Source: Mycobacterium sp. URHB0044 (GTDB lineage Bacteria > Actinomycetota > Actinomycetes > Mycobacteriales > Mycobacteriaceae). From it: a stretch of DNA of 64,000 nucleotides. Under the pieces are notes generated by a model that saw nothing but the letters and a program-made list of their open reading frames with translations, had not been told where the DNA came from and did not search any database. This document shows positions 54,336-63,630 of the stretch, piece after piece. The stretch is taken from contig NZ_JIAW01000002.1 in the NCBI RefSeq assembly GCF_000620625.1, positions 434,001 to 498,000 of the forward strand, in the 5' to 3' direction. Within the stretch, counting starts at the first letter, position 1, and each line of letters opens with the position of its first letter. A program made the position numbers and the translations under genes.

Positions 54336-55970
54336 GTGACACTGTTTGACGTCACTGATCTCGCCGTCAACATTCACACCGGAAACCGCGCCCGTGGACG
54401 GCAGATCGTGCCAGCGGTGCGCTCGTTCAGCTTCTCGGTAGACCGGGGGCAGACCTTGGCGATCGTCGGCGAGTCCGGTTCTGGCAAGAGCGCGTCGCTG
54501 CTGGCGGCCACCCAACTGCTCAACACCGACGCGGAGGTGACGGGCAGCGTTCGCTTCGACGGTCACGATCTGCTGGGGATGTCCCCGAAGGCGTTGCGTC
54601 GCATCCGCGGCAAGGACATCGGCTTCGTCTTCCAGGACCCGCAGAGCAACCTGCATCCGTTCAAGACCGTCGGGAAGCAGATCGAAGAGGTCTTCCGCGT
54701 CCACCGGGCCGCGACCAGACGAGAGACGCGCAAGCGGGTCGAGAACCTGCTCGACGAGGTCGGCATCACCGATCCTGCGCAGGCCTACCGCAGCTATCCC
54801 GCGGAGCTCTCAGGGGGGATGCGTCAGCGGGTGATGATCGCCATCGCCATCGCGCTGAACCCGGCGCTGATCATCGCCGACGAACCCACGACGGCGCTGG
54901 ACGTCAGCGTCCAGGCCGGCATCATCGCTCTACTGCGCAGGCTGCAGCACGAGCACGGCACCGCCATCGTGTTCGTCAGTCACGATCTGGGCGTGGTTGC
55001 CGAGATCGCCGATGAGGTCGTCGTGGTCAAGGACGGTGTGGTGGTGGAATCGGGTCCGCGGCAGCGCATCTACGCCGATCCTCGTGAGGCCTACACCCGG
55101 GAATTGTTGGTCGCTTCCCGGGTGCACAGCGTCGATCGGCTTGCCGCGCCGCGCCCACCTGCCGACTCGTCACGTGGGCCGCTGCTGCGAGTGCGTGGGC
55201 TGCGGAAGTCCTATCGTGCGCGGCACGGACGTGCGCGCAGGCAGGTCATCGATGGCCTGGACTTCACCATCGAACCGGGCGAGGTCGTTGGCCTGGTCGG
55301 CGAATCCGGGTCGGGTAAGTCGACGGTCGGCCGCATCGTCGCCGGTCTGCAGTACGCCGACTCCGGTGAGATCACGCTGTCCGACGTCACGTTTCCGACC
55401 GGGCTCGGTGACGGGATTCCTACGCTGCCCGCCGCGGTCAGGCGCACGGTGCAAATGATCTTCCAGGATCCCTACTCGAGTCTGCATCCGCGCCGCACCG
55501 TCGAGGCATCGCTGGCTGCGCCACTGCTCGCGCAGCACGTCGACCGGTCCGAGATCCCACGGAGGTTTGCGCAAGCCGCCGCCGACGCCCGCGTCGACTC
55601 GGACCTGCTGCCGCGCTACCCCGCCGAGCTGTCTGGCGGACAGCGGCAGCGCGTCGCCATCGCACGGGCATTGGTCCTCGAGCCGGCCCTCATCGTCGCC
55701 GACGAGCCGCTGTCGTCGCTCGACGTCACCACGCAGGCCGAAATCCTCTCCCTCATCGAGGATCTGGTACGCGACAAGCGCACCGCCTTCCTGTTCATCA
55801 CCCACGACCTCGGGGTCGTGTCGTCGATCGCCCAGCGGGTCGTCGTGCTCGGGCCAGAGGGAGTGGAGGAGATCGGAACGACTGCCGAGGTCTTCGGTAA
55901 CCCTCAGTCCGCGTACACGCGCCGCCTGCTGGGTGCCGTCCCTCGGCTCGATGGAGCGCGGGCGTCGTGA
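54336..55970 (+). CDS. Peptide/nickel-type ABC transporter, fused double ATPase, second system
   Basis: 544 residues from a GTG. Cassette one has GESGSGKS near residue 48, [16 protein letters not shown] and [10 protein letters not shown]. Cassette two has GESGSGKS near residue 325, [16 protein letters not shown] and [10 protein letters not shown]. Both ATP sites look functional. The protein parallels the 36754 ATPase. Here the ATPase comes first in the operon and the binding protein last, the reverse of the minus-strand system. Confidence 0.92.
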   Translation: MTLFDVTDLAVNIHTGNRARGRQIVPAVRSFSFSVDRGQTLAIVGESGSGKSASLLAATQLLNTDAEVTGSVRFDGHDLLGMSPKALRRIRGKDIGFVFQDPQSNLHPFKTVGKQIEEVFRVHRAATRRETRKRVENLLDEVGITDPAQAYRSYPAELSGGMRQRVMIAIAIALNPALIIADEPTTALDVSVQAGIIALLRRLQHEHGTAIVFVSHDLGVVAEIADEVVVVKDGVVVESGPRQRIYADPREAYTRELLVASRVHSVDRLAAPRPPADSSRGPLLRVRGLRKSYRARHGRARRQVIDGLDFTIEPGEVVGLVGESGSGKSTVGRIVAGLQYADSGEITLSDVTFPTGLGDGIPTLPAAVRRTVQMIFQDPYSSLHPRRTVEASLAAPLLAQHVDRSEIPRRFAQAAADARVDSDLLPRYPAELSGGQRQRVAIARALVLEPALIVADEPLSSLDVTTQAEILSLIEDLVRDKRTAFLFITHDLGVVSSIAQRVVVLGPEGVEEIGTTAEVFGNPQSAYTRRLLGAVPRLDGARAS

Positions 55971-56905
55971 GCCAGCTGCTGTTACAAGCCCCGGTCTCCG
56001 ATCCGTCGAAGGCGTTGAGCCCTCGACGGCGGTGGCGTGCGGCCCTCGCCGATCGAGGCTTGCTGGCCGGTGCGGTCATCATCGCCTTCGTCGTCGCGGC
56101 CGCTCTGCTGGCGCCGGTCTTCGCGGCGTTGGTCGGACACGGACCCAGCGAACAGTTTTCCGACGACACCCTCGACACCGCAGGGCTGCCGATCACCGGC
56201 GGACACGGTTTTCTGCTCGGTGCGGACGGCAGCGGCCGCGACGTTCTGGTCCGAACGCTATACGGGGCAAGGGTTTCGCTGGCGATCGGGATTCCCGCGA
56301 CCACCATCGCGATGATCGCCGGCGTCGTGGTCGGCTTGACGGGTGGCTACTTCGGCGGCCGCATCGACGCGCTGCTATCCGAGGTGACCAACGTCGCGCT
56401 GGCCTTCCCGTTCCTGGTCACTGCGCTCAGCGTGGTCACCCTCAACCGCGGCACCGCGGGCAGCACGCTGGTCAATCCGGCAGTCGTCGTCATCGGTGTG
56501 GTGGCACTGTTCTCCTGGACCTACTTCGCACGCCTGGTCCGCAACCTGGTCATCGAGGTGAAGGCCAAGCCCTTCGTCCTCGCGGCGGTGGGCGCCGGCG
56601 CCTCGCATGCCAGGGTGCTGCTTCGCGAGATCCTGCCGACGATCATTCCCACGATCGTCATCTATTGGGCAGTTCAGCTGCCCACCAACATCATTGCCGA
56701 GGCGTCGCTGTCCTATCTCGGAGTCGGGATCCGGCCACCCACCCCGAGCTGGGGGACGATGATCGCCAATGCTCAGGATTCGGCGCTCTACCAGACGCAA
56801 CCCTGGATGCTAATCGCGCCTGCCATCGGACTGTTCGTCACCGTGCTCGGATTCAACCTGCTCGCCACCCGGTTGCGCAGCCGGTTCGATCCGACGGCGG
56901 CGTGA
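55967..56905 (+). CDS. Peptide/nickel-type ABC permease (DppC-like), second system
   Basis: 312 residues from a GTG overlapping the ATPase stop. The first membrane span is LLAGAVIIAFVVAAALLAPV, followed by FLLGADGSGRDVLVRTLYGA. The ATPase-contact loop is AVGAGASHARVLLREILPTI. It has about six helices and the DppC ending LGFNLLATRLRSRFDPTAA. Confidence 0.91.
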   Translation: MSQLLLQAPVSDPSKALSPRRRWRAALADRGLLAGAVIIAFVVAAALLAPVFAALVGHGPSEQFSDDTLDTAGLPITGGHGFLLGADGSGRDVLVRTLYGARVSLAIGIPATTIAMIAGVVVGLTGGYFGGRIDALLSEVTNVALAFPFLVTALSVVTLNRGTAGSTLVNPAVVVIGVVALFSWTYFARLVRNLVIEVKAKPFVLAAVGAGASHARVLLREILPTIIPTIVIYWAVQLPTNIIAEASLSYLGVGIRPPTPSWGTMIANAQDSALYQTQPWMLIAPAIGLFVTVLGFNLLATRLRSRFDPTAA

Positions 56906-56914
56906 GGCCGGATC

Positions 56915-57898
56915 GTGACTCGTTTCGTGCTGGCGCGATCCCTGCGCATGGTGCTCACCGTGGCTGTCGTCGTGCTGATCACGTTCGGGCTGACGCGGGT
57001 GGCCTACCAGAATCCGGCCAGGATGTTGGCTCCCGAGAATGCCTCCGAGGAGACGGTGGCGTCGATCGCGAACAGCCTGCACCTCAACGACCCGTGGTAC
57101 GTCCAATTGTGGCACTACGCCTTCCGCGGGCCGGAGCTCAAGGGCACGCCGACGGGACTGCTGAATTGGCCGCCGAGCCTTGGCTATTCGTACCGATCGC
57201 AGCGGCCGGTCACCGAGCTCATCCTGGAGAAGGTCCCGGTCACCGTCAGCCTCGCTGTCGGCGCCCTGCTCCTGTGGGCGGCGATCTCGATCGTGTTCGG
57301 GGTCTATGCGGCCCGCAAGCCGGGAGGATTGTTCGACTCGGTCACGAGCGTGATCTCCTACGCCGCACTGGCGCTGCCCACCTTCGTCACGGGCGTTGCA
57401 CTGCTCTACGTCTTCTACTTCCAGTTGTCCCTGGCCGGGGTGCGGATCTTTCCCGGCGGCGGATACGTGGCGCTGACGCAGTCGCCGGTGCAGTGGGCGC
57501 AGCATCTGCTGCTCCCGTGGCTGACGTTGGTGCTCGCCGAGGTGGGCCTCTTTCAGCGTGTGGTGCGGGCTTCGGTACTCGAGGTCGCGGGCAGGGACTT
57601 CGTCAGAACCGCGCGGGCAAAGGGTCTCGGGCCGCAACGGGTGTACTTCGACCACGCCCTGTCGGCCGCCCTGAATCCGATTCTGACCCTTGGTGGTATC
57701 GAGTTCGCGACCATCCTCGGTGGCGCGATCATCACCGAGCAGATCTTCGGCCTCGACGGGGTAGGCAGGCTTGCGGTGAGCGCAGCCAAGTCCGGCGACG
57801 CACCGGTCGTGATCGGCTGCACCCTGCTCGGTGCCGTGATCTTCGTCGTCACCACCTTCGTCGTCGACGTCATCACCCATGCCCGCAGCGCCAAATGA
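56915..57898 (+). CDS. Peptide/nickel-type ABC permease (DppB-like), second system
   Basis: 327 residues from GTG 56915, nine bases after the DppC stop. The first span is MVLTVAVVVLITFGLTRVAY, followed by a large external loop. The contact loop is FVRTARAKGLGPQRVYFDHA, and EQIFGLDGVGRLAVSAAKSG is the DppB-type conserved helix. It pairs with the 55967 permease. Confidence 0.91.
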   Translation: MTRFVLARSLRMVLTVAVVVLITFGLTRVAYQNPARMLAPENASEETVASIANSLHLNDPWYVQLWHYAFRGPELKGTPTGLLNWPPSLGYSYRSQRPVTELILEKVPVTVSLAVGALLLWAAISIVFGVYAARKPGGLFDSVTSVISYAALALPTFVTGVALLYVFYFQLSLAGVRIFPGGGYVALTQSPVQWAQHLLLPWLTLVLAEVGLFQRVVRASVLEVAGRDFVRTARAKGLGPQRVYFDHALSAALNPILTLGGIEFATILGGAIITEQIFGLDGVGRLAVSAAKSGDAPVVIGCTLLGAVIFVVTTFVVDVITHARSAK

Positions 57899-57929
57899 GC
57901 ACAGCCAGATTTCGCAACGAAGGAGAATG

Positions 57930-59708
57930 ATGAAGTACACGACGGGCCGGCGGATCGCCGCCCTGCTGACCACGCTGGCCGTATCGGTATCGCTGACGGC
58001 CTGTGGCTCGGGCGGAACCTCGGCGTCTACCGATCCTGCGAAGCTGCATGGCGGCACGCTGAAGATCGCATCGGTTGGGGACATCGACGGGCTCGACCCA
58101 CTGATCGCCTACTCGGCCGAGTCGTGGCAGGTCATCAGGGCCACCACACGACAGTTGGTCACCTACGCGGGCGATCGCAACGGCATCGGCCAGGACACCA
58201 AGGTGGTTCCGGATCTTGCCAAGACCTGGGACATCAGCCCCGATCGCAAGACCTACACGTTCCACTTGCGCGACAACATCGCATTCTCCGGGGCCAGCAC
58301 GCGTCCGATCACCGCGCAGGACTTCGTCTATGCGATCAAGCGGTTCCCCGACCCCAACGCGCAGGTGGCCGCGATCACGTACTACAACGCGTTGTTCTCG
58401 GGGTTCAAGGAGTATGCAGCCGAGTTCGCGAAGGTGCCCACCGGTGATCTGGACGCGGCGAAGAAGTTCATCGATACCCACGACATTAGCGGGGTGAAGG
58501 CATTGGACGACAAGACCTTCCAGCTCACGCTTACCCAGCCGGCCAGTGACATCCTCGACATCCTCACACTGAACTTCGTCACCCCGCTGCCCGAGGAGGT
58601 CGTGTCGAAGTACTTCGCGGACAGCCTGGAGTTCCGCAAGAACTACGTCTCCAGCGGGCCGTACTCGATCACCTCGTATGACCAGGGCAAGCAGTTGACG
58701 TTGGCAAAGGTCAAGAACTACAACGCCGATGGCGACCCGCGCAACGCCTACGCCGACGAGATCGTCTTCGACACCACGGTGGCATCGGCGGATGCCGCGT
58801 CCCAGCAGATCCAGACCGGAAGCGCCGACATCGGGCTATACGTTCGGGCCTACCCGGCGAACGTCATCGCCCAGTACAAGCAGACCGACCCGGACCACCT
58901 GCACAAGTCCGCGAGCGGGTCGGCGGTGTTCATCAGCTGGAACAACTCGGACACCCCGAAGACCCCCGCGCAGCGGGCGTTCAAGGATCTGCGTGTGCGC
59001 CAGGCGTTCAACTACTCGCTGAACCGCAATGACGTGGCCCGCGGCCTCGGCGGGCCGGACTCGGCAATCCCGAGCAACGAGATCCTCACGTCGACCATTG
59101 CCGGCTTCACCAATGAGAACCCCTATCCCACAACGGAGGACAAGGGCGATCCGGAGAAGGCCAAGGCGCTGCTCGCCGAAGCCGGTCAGCAGAACTTGAC
59201 GGTGAACGTGGCCTTCCGTACCTCTCCTGAGTTCGAGAAGATCGCTACCTCCGTGCAGAACGCCGCAGCCAGGTCGGGCATCACCGTGAAGTTGACACCA
59301 ATCCCTGCTGACGGCTTCGGCGCGTTCAGCGCCTTCCTCGCCGACAAGTCCAAGCTGGACCAGTGGGACCTGGCGATCACCAACTGGACGCCGGACTGGC
59401 AGGGCAACAGCGCCCGAATGACACTCGGCGGTTGGCTGGACTCCGACTTCGCTCCGGGAGGTACGTGGAACGGCGTCACCTACCACAACCCTGCCCTCAA
59501 TGCCGCTGTGAACCAGGCCTTCTCGGCTGAGGACTCGACGCAGGCCTGGAAGGACGCCAACACCATCGCGACGAGGGATCTCGCGTGGTTCCCGCTGATC
59601 GAGCGGGTGAAGTCCATTCCGACGTCGAACCGGGTGACCAACTGGACCTGGCAGTCGCTTGGCAACGGCCCCGACATCACCAACATCGCGGTGAACGGAG
59701 GCCAATGA
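57930..59708 (+). CDS. Peptide/nickel-type ABC substrate-binding lipoprotein, second system
   Basis: 592 residues from ATG 57930 with AGGAG at 57921-57925; the ATG three bases earlier is possible. The lipobox is SLTAC with Cys25. The family 5 fold shows GGTLKIASVGDIDGLDPLIA, KTWDISPDRKTYTFHLRDNI, GPYSITSYDQGKQLTLAKVK and DLRVRQAFNYSLNRNDVARG. It is divergent in sequence from the 41907 binding protein, so it probably serves a different ligand. The stop overlaps the start of a WhiB gene. Confidence 0.9.
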   Translation: MKYTTGRRIAALLTTLAVSVSLTACGSGGTSASTDPAKLHGGTLKIASVGDIDGLDPLIAYSAESWQVIRATTRQLVTYAGDRNGIGQDTKVVPDLAKTWDISPDRKTYTFHLRDNIAFSGASTRPITAQDFVYAIKRFPDPNAQVAAITYYNALFSGFKEYAAEFAKVPTGDLDAAKKFIDTHDISGVKALDDKTFQLTLTQPASDILDILTLNFVTPLPEEVVSKYFADSLEFRKNYVSSGPYSITSYDQGKQLTLAKVKNYNADGDPRNAYADEIVFDTTVASADAASQQIQTGSADIGLYVRAYPANVIAQYKQTDPDHLHKSASGSAVFISWNNSDTPKTPAQRAFKDLRVRQAFNYSLNRNDVARGLGGPDSAIPSNEILTSTIAGFTNENPYPTTEDKGDPEKAKALLAEAGQQNLTVNVAFRTSPEFEKIATSVQNAAARSGITVKLTPIPADGFGAFSAFLADKSKLDQWDLAITNWTPDWQGNSARMTLGGWLDSDFAPGGTWNGVTYHNPALNAAVNQAFSAEDSTQAWKDANTIATRDLAWFPLIERVKSIPTSNRVTNWTWQSLGNGPDITNIAVNGGQ

Positions 59709-59986
59709 TGACAGTCGAGGTGTTCCGCACGGCGGAGAGTTGGCAGGAGCGGGGGAGCTGCCGGCGGTTGGCGCCCGAGGTCTTCTACCCAGAGGACGGC
59801 GGCCGAACCGGTCTGCAAGCACGTGAGGAACACGCCAAGCGGATCTGCGGCTCGTGCCCGGTCGTCGCCGACTGCCGCAACCACGCGCTGTCCGCGCGGG
59901 AGACGTACGGCGTGTGGGGAGCGATGTCGGCGCGGGACCGCCAACGGGAGTTCGCGGCACGACGGGAGCCGGTGCTCGAGCGGTGA
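59705..59986 (+). CDS. WhiB family [4Fe-4S] transcriptional regulator (second copy)
   Basis: 93 residues from ATG 59705, overlapping the binding-protein stop. Cluster cysteines are Cys19, Cys48, Cys51 and Cys57 with the same C-x28-C-x2-C-x5-C spacing as the 46306 gene, then YGVWGA and a basic tail. Co-translation with a transporter operon is unusual for a WhiB and suggests that it reports iron-sulfur or cysteine status to these genes. Its stop abuts the convergent FMN reductase stop with no gap. Confidence 0.9.
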   Translation: MMTVEVFRTAESWQERGSCRRLAPEVFYPEDGGRTGLQAREEHAKRICGSCPVVADCRNHALSARETYGVWGAMSARDRQREFAARREPVLER

Positions 59987-60466
59987 TTACGCTCTGGGAA
60001 CGTGGCGGCGGGCCACCTCGAGCCACTTCTCCAGCTCGGGTGAGGTCTCGTACTCGGAGTCGAGCAGATACAGGCTCGGCGCCGGGCAGCTCGCGCCGAT
60101 CTCGACGAGGACCGGTCGCAATGTCAGCTCCGGGGCCAAGGAGTGTGCAAGGGAACCGCCGAGCATGAGCGGGAACGTGGGAGTCTGTCCGAGCTCACCG
60201 GCTCCGAACTGGTCGAGGAACAGTTTCAACAGGCCGGTGTAGGTGGCCTTGAAGGTGGGGGAGGCGACCACCAACAGATCGGCGGACTTCACGATCTCCT
60301 TGGCCTCGGCGACCTTCGGATCACCCCAGCCAAGCAGGCCCGCTCCGAGGTCGACGACGTCGATGACGTGTTGGGGCGGAACGCCGGTCAGCTTCTCGGC
60401 GACCAGCTCTGCGGCCGCCCGGGTCCGTGAGTTCGGCTTGGGGTTTCCAACGACGACGACGCTCAT
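59987..60466 (-). CDS. NADPH-dependent FMN reductase
   Basis: 159 residues. Flavodoxin-like fold with the phosphate loop GNPKPNSRTRAAAELVAEKL and VVASPTFKATYTGLLKLFLD with the PT-x-K/N FMN-contact pattern. GGSLAHSLAPELTLRPVLVE is also typical of MsuE/SsuE-type reductases. It supplies FMNH2 to two-component monooxygenases. It lies 58 bases downstream of the SfnG-like monooxygenase on the same strand, and could also serve the two DszA-like enzymes. Confidence 0.89.
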   Translation of the reverse strand: MSVVVVGNPKPNSRTRAAAELVAEKLTGVPPQHVIDVVDLGAGLLGWGDPKVAEAKEIVKSADLLVVASPTFKATYTGLLKLFLDQFGAGELGQTPTFPLMLGGSLAHSLAPELTLRPVLVEIGASCPAPSLYLLDSEYETSPELEKWLEVARRHVPRA

Positions 60467-60524
60467 GAGTCAAGTGAACCAAACATGGCCTTGCACAACT
60501 CATCCGGGCCGGTGTCAGGCCTGG

Positions 60525-61586
60525 TCACGCGGCAAGCCTTTCCAACCGCCGCACACGGGGGATGATCTCGTCGGCGAATCGCCGCATCTCGGACTCGAAC
60601 GGCTGGAACTGCAGCATGAACAACTCGATGCCAATGCTGCCGAAGCGCAGAATCCGTTCAGCCACGGTGTCATAGCTGCCGACGAGGCCAGCGGCAGTCC
60701 CGCCGTTCGTGCCGACGTGGGGATGCTCGGCGAATGTCTTGAACATCTGGGCCTTCGGGTCGGCATTCGAAATGACCGACTCGGTTTCGGCGACGTCGCG
60801 GCTGGCCAACTCGAAGGCGTAGGCGAGTTCGTCGGCTGCCTCGCGGTCGGTTTCGCGGCCGATGACGAACGCGGCAAGGCCAAACCGCACCGGCTTCCCG
60901 GTACGGGGTCGCTTGGCCACGTCGGTTACCAACCGTCGCACGTTGTCCTCGGGTTGTCCGTTGATGAACCACACGTCGGCGAAGTCGGAGGCCAGGTTAC
61001 GAGCCGGATCCGACTCCCCACCCACATAGACTGCAGGCCGGGTGCGGTGTCTGCTTGCGGGCTTGAGTTGGTAGTCGTCGACGTCGAAGTGCTTGCCGTG
61101 GAATGTAGTTCGCTGACCGCTGATGAGTGAGTTCACGATGGTGAGCCATTCGCGGCCGTAGGCATACCGGTCATCGTGCTCCAGGAACGGCAGGCCTGCG
61201 CGGGCGATCTCGGGCTTGAACCAGGCGTTGACCACGTTGATGCCGAACCGCCCGCCGCTGATCTCTTCGATCTGCAGTGCTTGCTTGGCAAGGACCACGG
61301 GGTGATAGAGCGCCGGCTTGATGGCCGTGATGATTTCGATGTTGTTCGTCAGTCCAGCCAATGCCGCACTCGTGGTCCATGCTTCGAGTTGGTCGTACTG
61401 ATCACCGGATGGATTCACTTCGTGTAGTGCCACCAGGGTGGCATCGAAACCGAGTCGATCCGCCTCGAGGATTTGCTCGCGGGTACGTGCCCACGAAGCG
61501 TCGACGGGTTCGAGGGGATGCTGTCGGGCTCCCCAAGTGCCGTACACCAGGGCCCACACACCAAACCGCAATGCCGATGTGGTCAT
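60525..61586 (-). CDS. SfnG-like FMNH2-dependent monooxygenase (dimethylsulfone/alkanesulfonate type)
   Basis: 353 residues. Motifs are LRFGVWALVYGTWGARQHPL, LEADRLGFDATLVALHEVNP, EEISGGRFGINVVNAWFKPE, FLEHDDRYAYGREWLTIVNS, FHGKHFDVDDYQLKPASRHR and VYVGGESDPARNLASDFADV. The GxNVVNAWFK and LEHDxRY patterns are those of SfnG/SsuD-type enzymes that release sulfite from dimethylsulfone or sulfonates. An FMN reductase gene follows, and a MetNIQ-type importer is divergent. A sulfur-scavenging role is well supported, the exact substrate less so. Confidence 0.83.
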   Translation of the reverse strand: MTTSALRFGVWALVYGTWGARQHPLEPVDASWARTREQILEADRLGFDATLVALHEVNPSGDQYDQLEAWTTSAALAGLTNNIEIITAIKPALYHPVVLAKQALQIEEISGGRFGINVVNAWFKPEIARAGLPFLEHDDRYAYGREWLTIVNSLISGQRTTFHGKHFDVDDYQLKPASRHRTRPAVYVGGESDPARNLASDFADVWFINGQPEDNVRRLVTDVAKRPRTGKPVRFGLAAFVIGRETDREAADELAYAFELASRDVAETESVISNADPKAQMFKTFAEHPHVGTNGGTAAGLVGSYDTVAERILRFGSIGIELFMLQFQPFESEMRRFADEIIPRVRRLERLAA

Positions 61587-61834
61587 GGTGATCTCCTGAG
61601 CACGTAGCCGTTCTAGTCGAGGCGAACGATAGAACGAGGCTCCCGGTCGAACCGATGATTGCGGTCAGGATGATTCTGGACGTACCGGTCGATACACGAA
61701 AGTTGTTCTACGACTCGGCGCCGCCGTTTCGAACCGGCGTGAACACAACCCTGTCGATACAGCGGCGGAATCGGACTTAATGTCGGGAGCCGTCAACGCG
61801 GGCGGGCTTCCTGTCACAGAACCGAGAGGGGACG

Positions 61835-62827
61835 ATGTCCATCTCCACCGAAGGCCTTACGAAGGTCTACGGGGGCACCAAGGCGTTGGACGACGTGTCG
61901 ATCTCGGTGGACGAGGGCGACATCCTCGGCGTGGTCGGCAGTAGCGGCGCAGGCAAGAGCACGCTGGTACGCACCATCGCCCTACTGGAGCGCCCCACCA
62001 GCGGCCGGGTGCTGCTCGACGGGCAGGACTTGACCCTGCTCTCCGAACGGGAATTGCGCAGTGCGCGACGGCGGCTGGGCAACGTGTTCCAATCCGCGAA
62101 CCTGCTCGACAACCGGACCGCCCGCGCCAACATCGAATATCCACTCGAGATCGCGGGGTGGGACCGTAAGAGGCGATGGCACCGGACCAATGAACTGCTG
62201 GAACTCGTCGGTCTAAAGGGACGCGGGGATGACTACCCTGCGCAGCTGTCCGGAGGTCAAGCCCAACGCATCGGCATCGCAAGAGCACTAGCACCCAAGC
62301 CCAGTGTGATTCTTGCCGACGAGCCGACGAGCGCGCTGGACCCCACCACCACGCAGGAAATTCTCGGACTGCTCACTAGCCTGCGGTCAGAGCTCGGCGT
62401 GACGATCCTGCTCATCACGCATGATCTCGCGATAGTCCGCCAGATCGCCGATCGCGTTGCGGTGCTCGACGGAGGGCGCGTCGTAGCCGAGGGCACATTG
62501 ACCGAAGTGGCCGACCACCCACGGTCGGGTCTGCTGCCACCGCTGAGCCAGCCGCCGCGATCCGAAGGCCGCGCGCTGATCGTCGACGCGCATGCCCCCA
62601 CGGAGTCCTCGTCGGCGTTCATCAGTGCACTGTCGCGTGACCTCAACGCCGACATACGCGTTCTCGACGGCGGAGTGATTCGTCTCGGCCCGCAGTCGAT
62701 CCAGCAGTTTCAGCTGGCGATCACCGGCCTCGACCATTTGGCGCGGGACCGAGCCGACGACTATTCGAAGTGGTTTGCCAACAACGGCGTTCGAGCCGTC
62801 ATCCAGACCGGGGGGAGCACCTCGTGA
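61835..62827 (+). CDS. metN: Methionine-type ABC transporter ATPase
   Basis: 330 residues from ATG 61835. Walker A is GSSGAGKS (35-42), the signature LSGGQAQRIGIARALA and Walker B VILADEPTSALDPTT. The last 75 residues (SSSAFISALSRDLNADIRVL and a beta strand VIRLGPQSIQQFQLAITG) form the NIL-type regulatory domain that senses methionine in MetN. This places it in the methionine/sulfur amino acid importer class. The stop overlaps the GTG of the permease. It is divergent from the SfnG-like gene. Confidence 0.87.
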   Translation: MSISTEGLTKVYGGTKALDDVSISVDEGDILGVVGSSGAGKSTLVRTIALLERPTSGRVLLDGQDLTLLSERELRSARRRLGNVFQSANLLDNRTARANIEYPLEIAGWDRKRRWHRTNELLELVGLKGRGDDYPAQLSGGQAQRIGIARALAPKPSVILADEPTSALDPTTTQEILGLLTSLRSELGVTILLITHDLAIVRQIADRVAVLDGGRVVAEGTLTEVADHPRSGLLPPLSQPPRSEGRALIVDAHAPTESSSAFISALSRDLNADIRVLDGGVIRLGPQSIQQFQLAITGLDHLARDRADDYSKWFANNGVRAVIQTGGSTS

Positions 62828-63570
62828 GCGTCCTGAACGGTGTCAAGGCGTGGCTCGATGATTCGCTTCTCCTCAGCACCGACGCCCTGCCGGTCGCGGT
62901 CAATCAAACGCTGCAACTGGTGTTCATCCCCTTCGCCTTCGTCGTCGTCTTCGGCATCCCGCTCGGTGTCGTTCTCTACGTCACCGCGCCTAGCGGACTG
63001 TCTCCGATCAGATGGCTCAACAGCACGCTCGGCGTGATCGTCAACGTCACCCGTTCGTTGCCATTTCTGGTCCTGGTGATCGCATTGTGGCCGTTGGGCC
63101 GCCTGCTGGTGGGGTCGAGCCTGGGCACCGTTGCGGCCATGGTCCCGCTGACCATCGGCACCATCCCATTCGTCGCCCGATTGGTCGAGGCCGCACTACG
63201 GGAGGTGGAAGCGGGCAAGATCGACGCAGCCCGCGTCGTTGGCGCCACGCGGTGGCAAATCATCACCAAAACACTTCTGCCCGAGGCGATCAGCGGAATC
63301 ATCGCAGGCTTGACCATCACCATCATCGCGCTGCTGGGCTTCTCCGCGCTGGCCGGAGTGATCGGCGGGGGAGGACTGGGCGATCTGGCGATTCGATACG
63401 GCGCCCGCTCCTACGACGGGCCGGTGCTGTGGTCGACGGTGCTACTTCTGATCGCGCTCGCGCAGATCTTCCAGTTCGTCGGCGACTACTTCACCCGCAA
63501 AACAGACCACCGAGCCAACCGCGGAGGAGGTGGCCGTGGACGACAACGACTCCAGCGGCTGTCGGCCTGA
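62824..63570 (+). CDS. metI: Methionine-type ABC transporter permease
   Basis: 248 residues from GTG 62824 (GTGA overlap with the ATPase). About five membrane helices are present. The MetI motifs are LNSTLGVIVNVTRSLPFLVL, GTVAAMVPLTIGTIPFVARL, EAALREVEAGKIDAARVVGA and IIGG-type GVIGGGGLGDLAIRYGARSY. The C-terminal tail is basic and Arg-rich. It forms the translocation channel with MetN as the motor. Confidence 0.88.
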   Translation: MSVLNGVKAWLDDSLLLSTDALPVAVNQTLQLVFIPFAFVVVFGIPLGVVLYVTAPSGLSPIRWLNSTLGVIVNVTRSLPFLVLVIALWPLGRLLVGSSLGTVAAMVPLTIGTIPFVARLVEAALREVEAGKIDAARVVGATRWQIITKTLLPEAISGIIAGLTITIIALLGFSALAGVIGGGGLGDLAIRYGARSYDGPVLWSTVLLLIALAQIFQFVGDYFTRKTDHRANRGGGGRGRQRLQRLSA

Positions 63571-63630
63571 GCCGAAATCGCCTACCGCTCACCTTCATGC
63601 ACCCCTCAGACAAAGAATGGACGAAGATCA

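Noticed and set aside
55567..57930. A 787-codon plus-strand frame over the second ABC operon
   Set aside because: It overlaps three well-matched transporter genes in another frame and has a repetitive Arg/Gly composition with no family.
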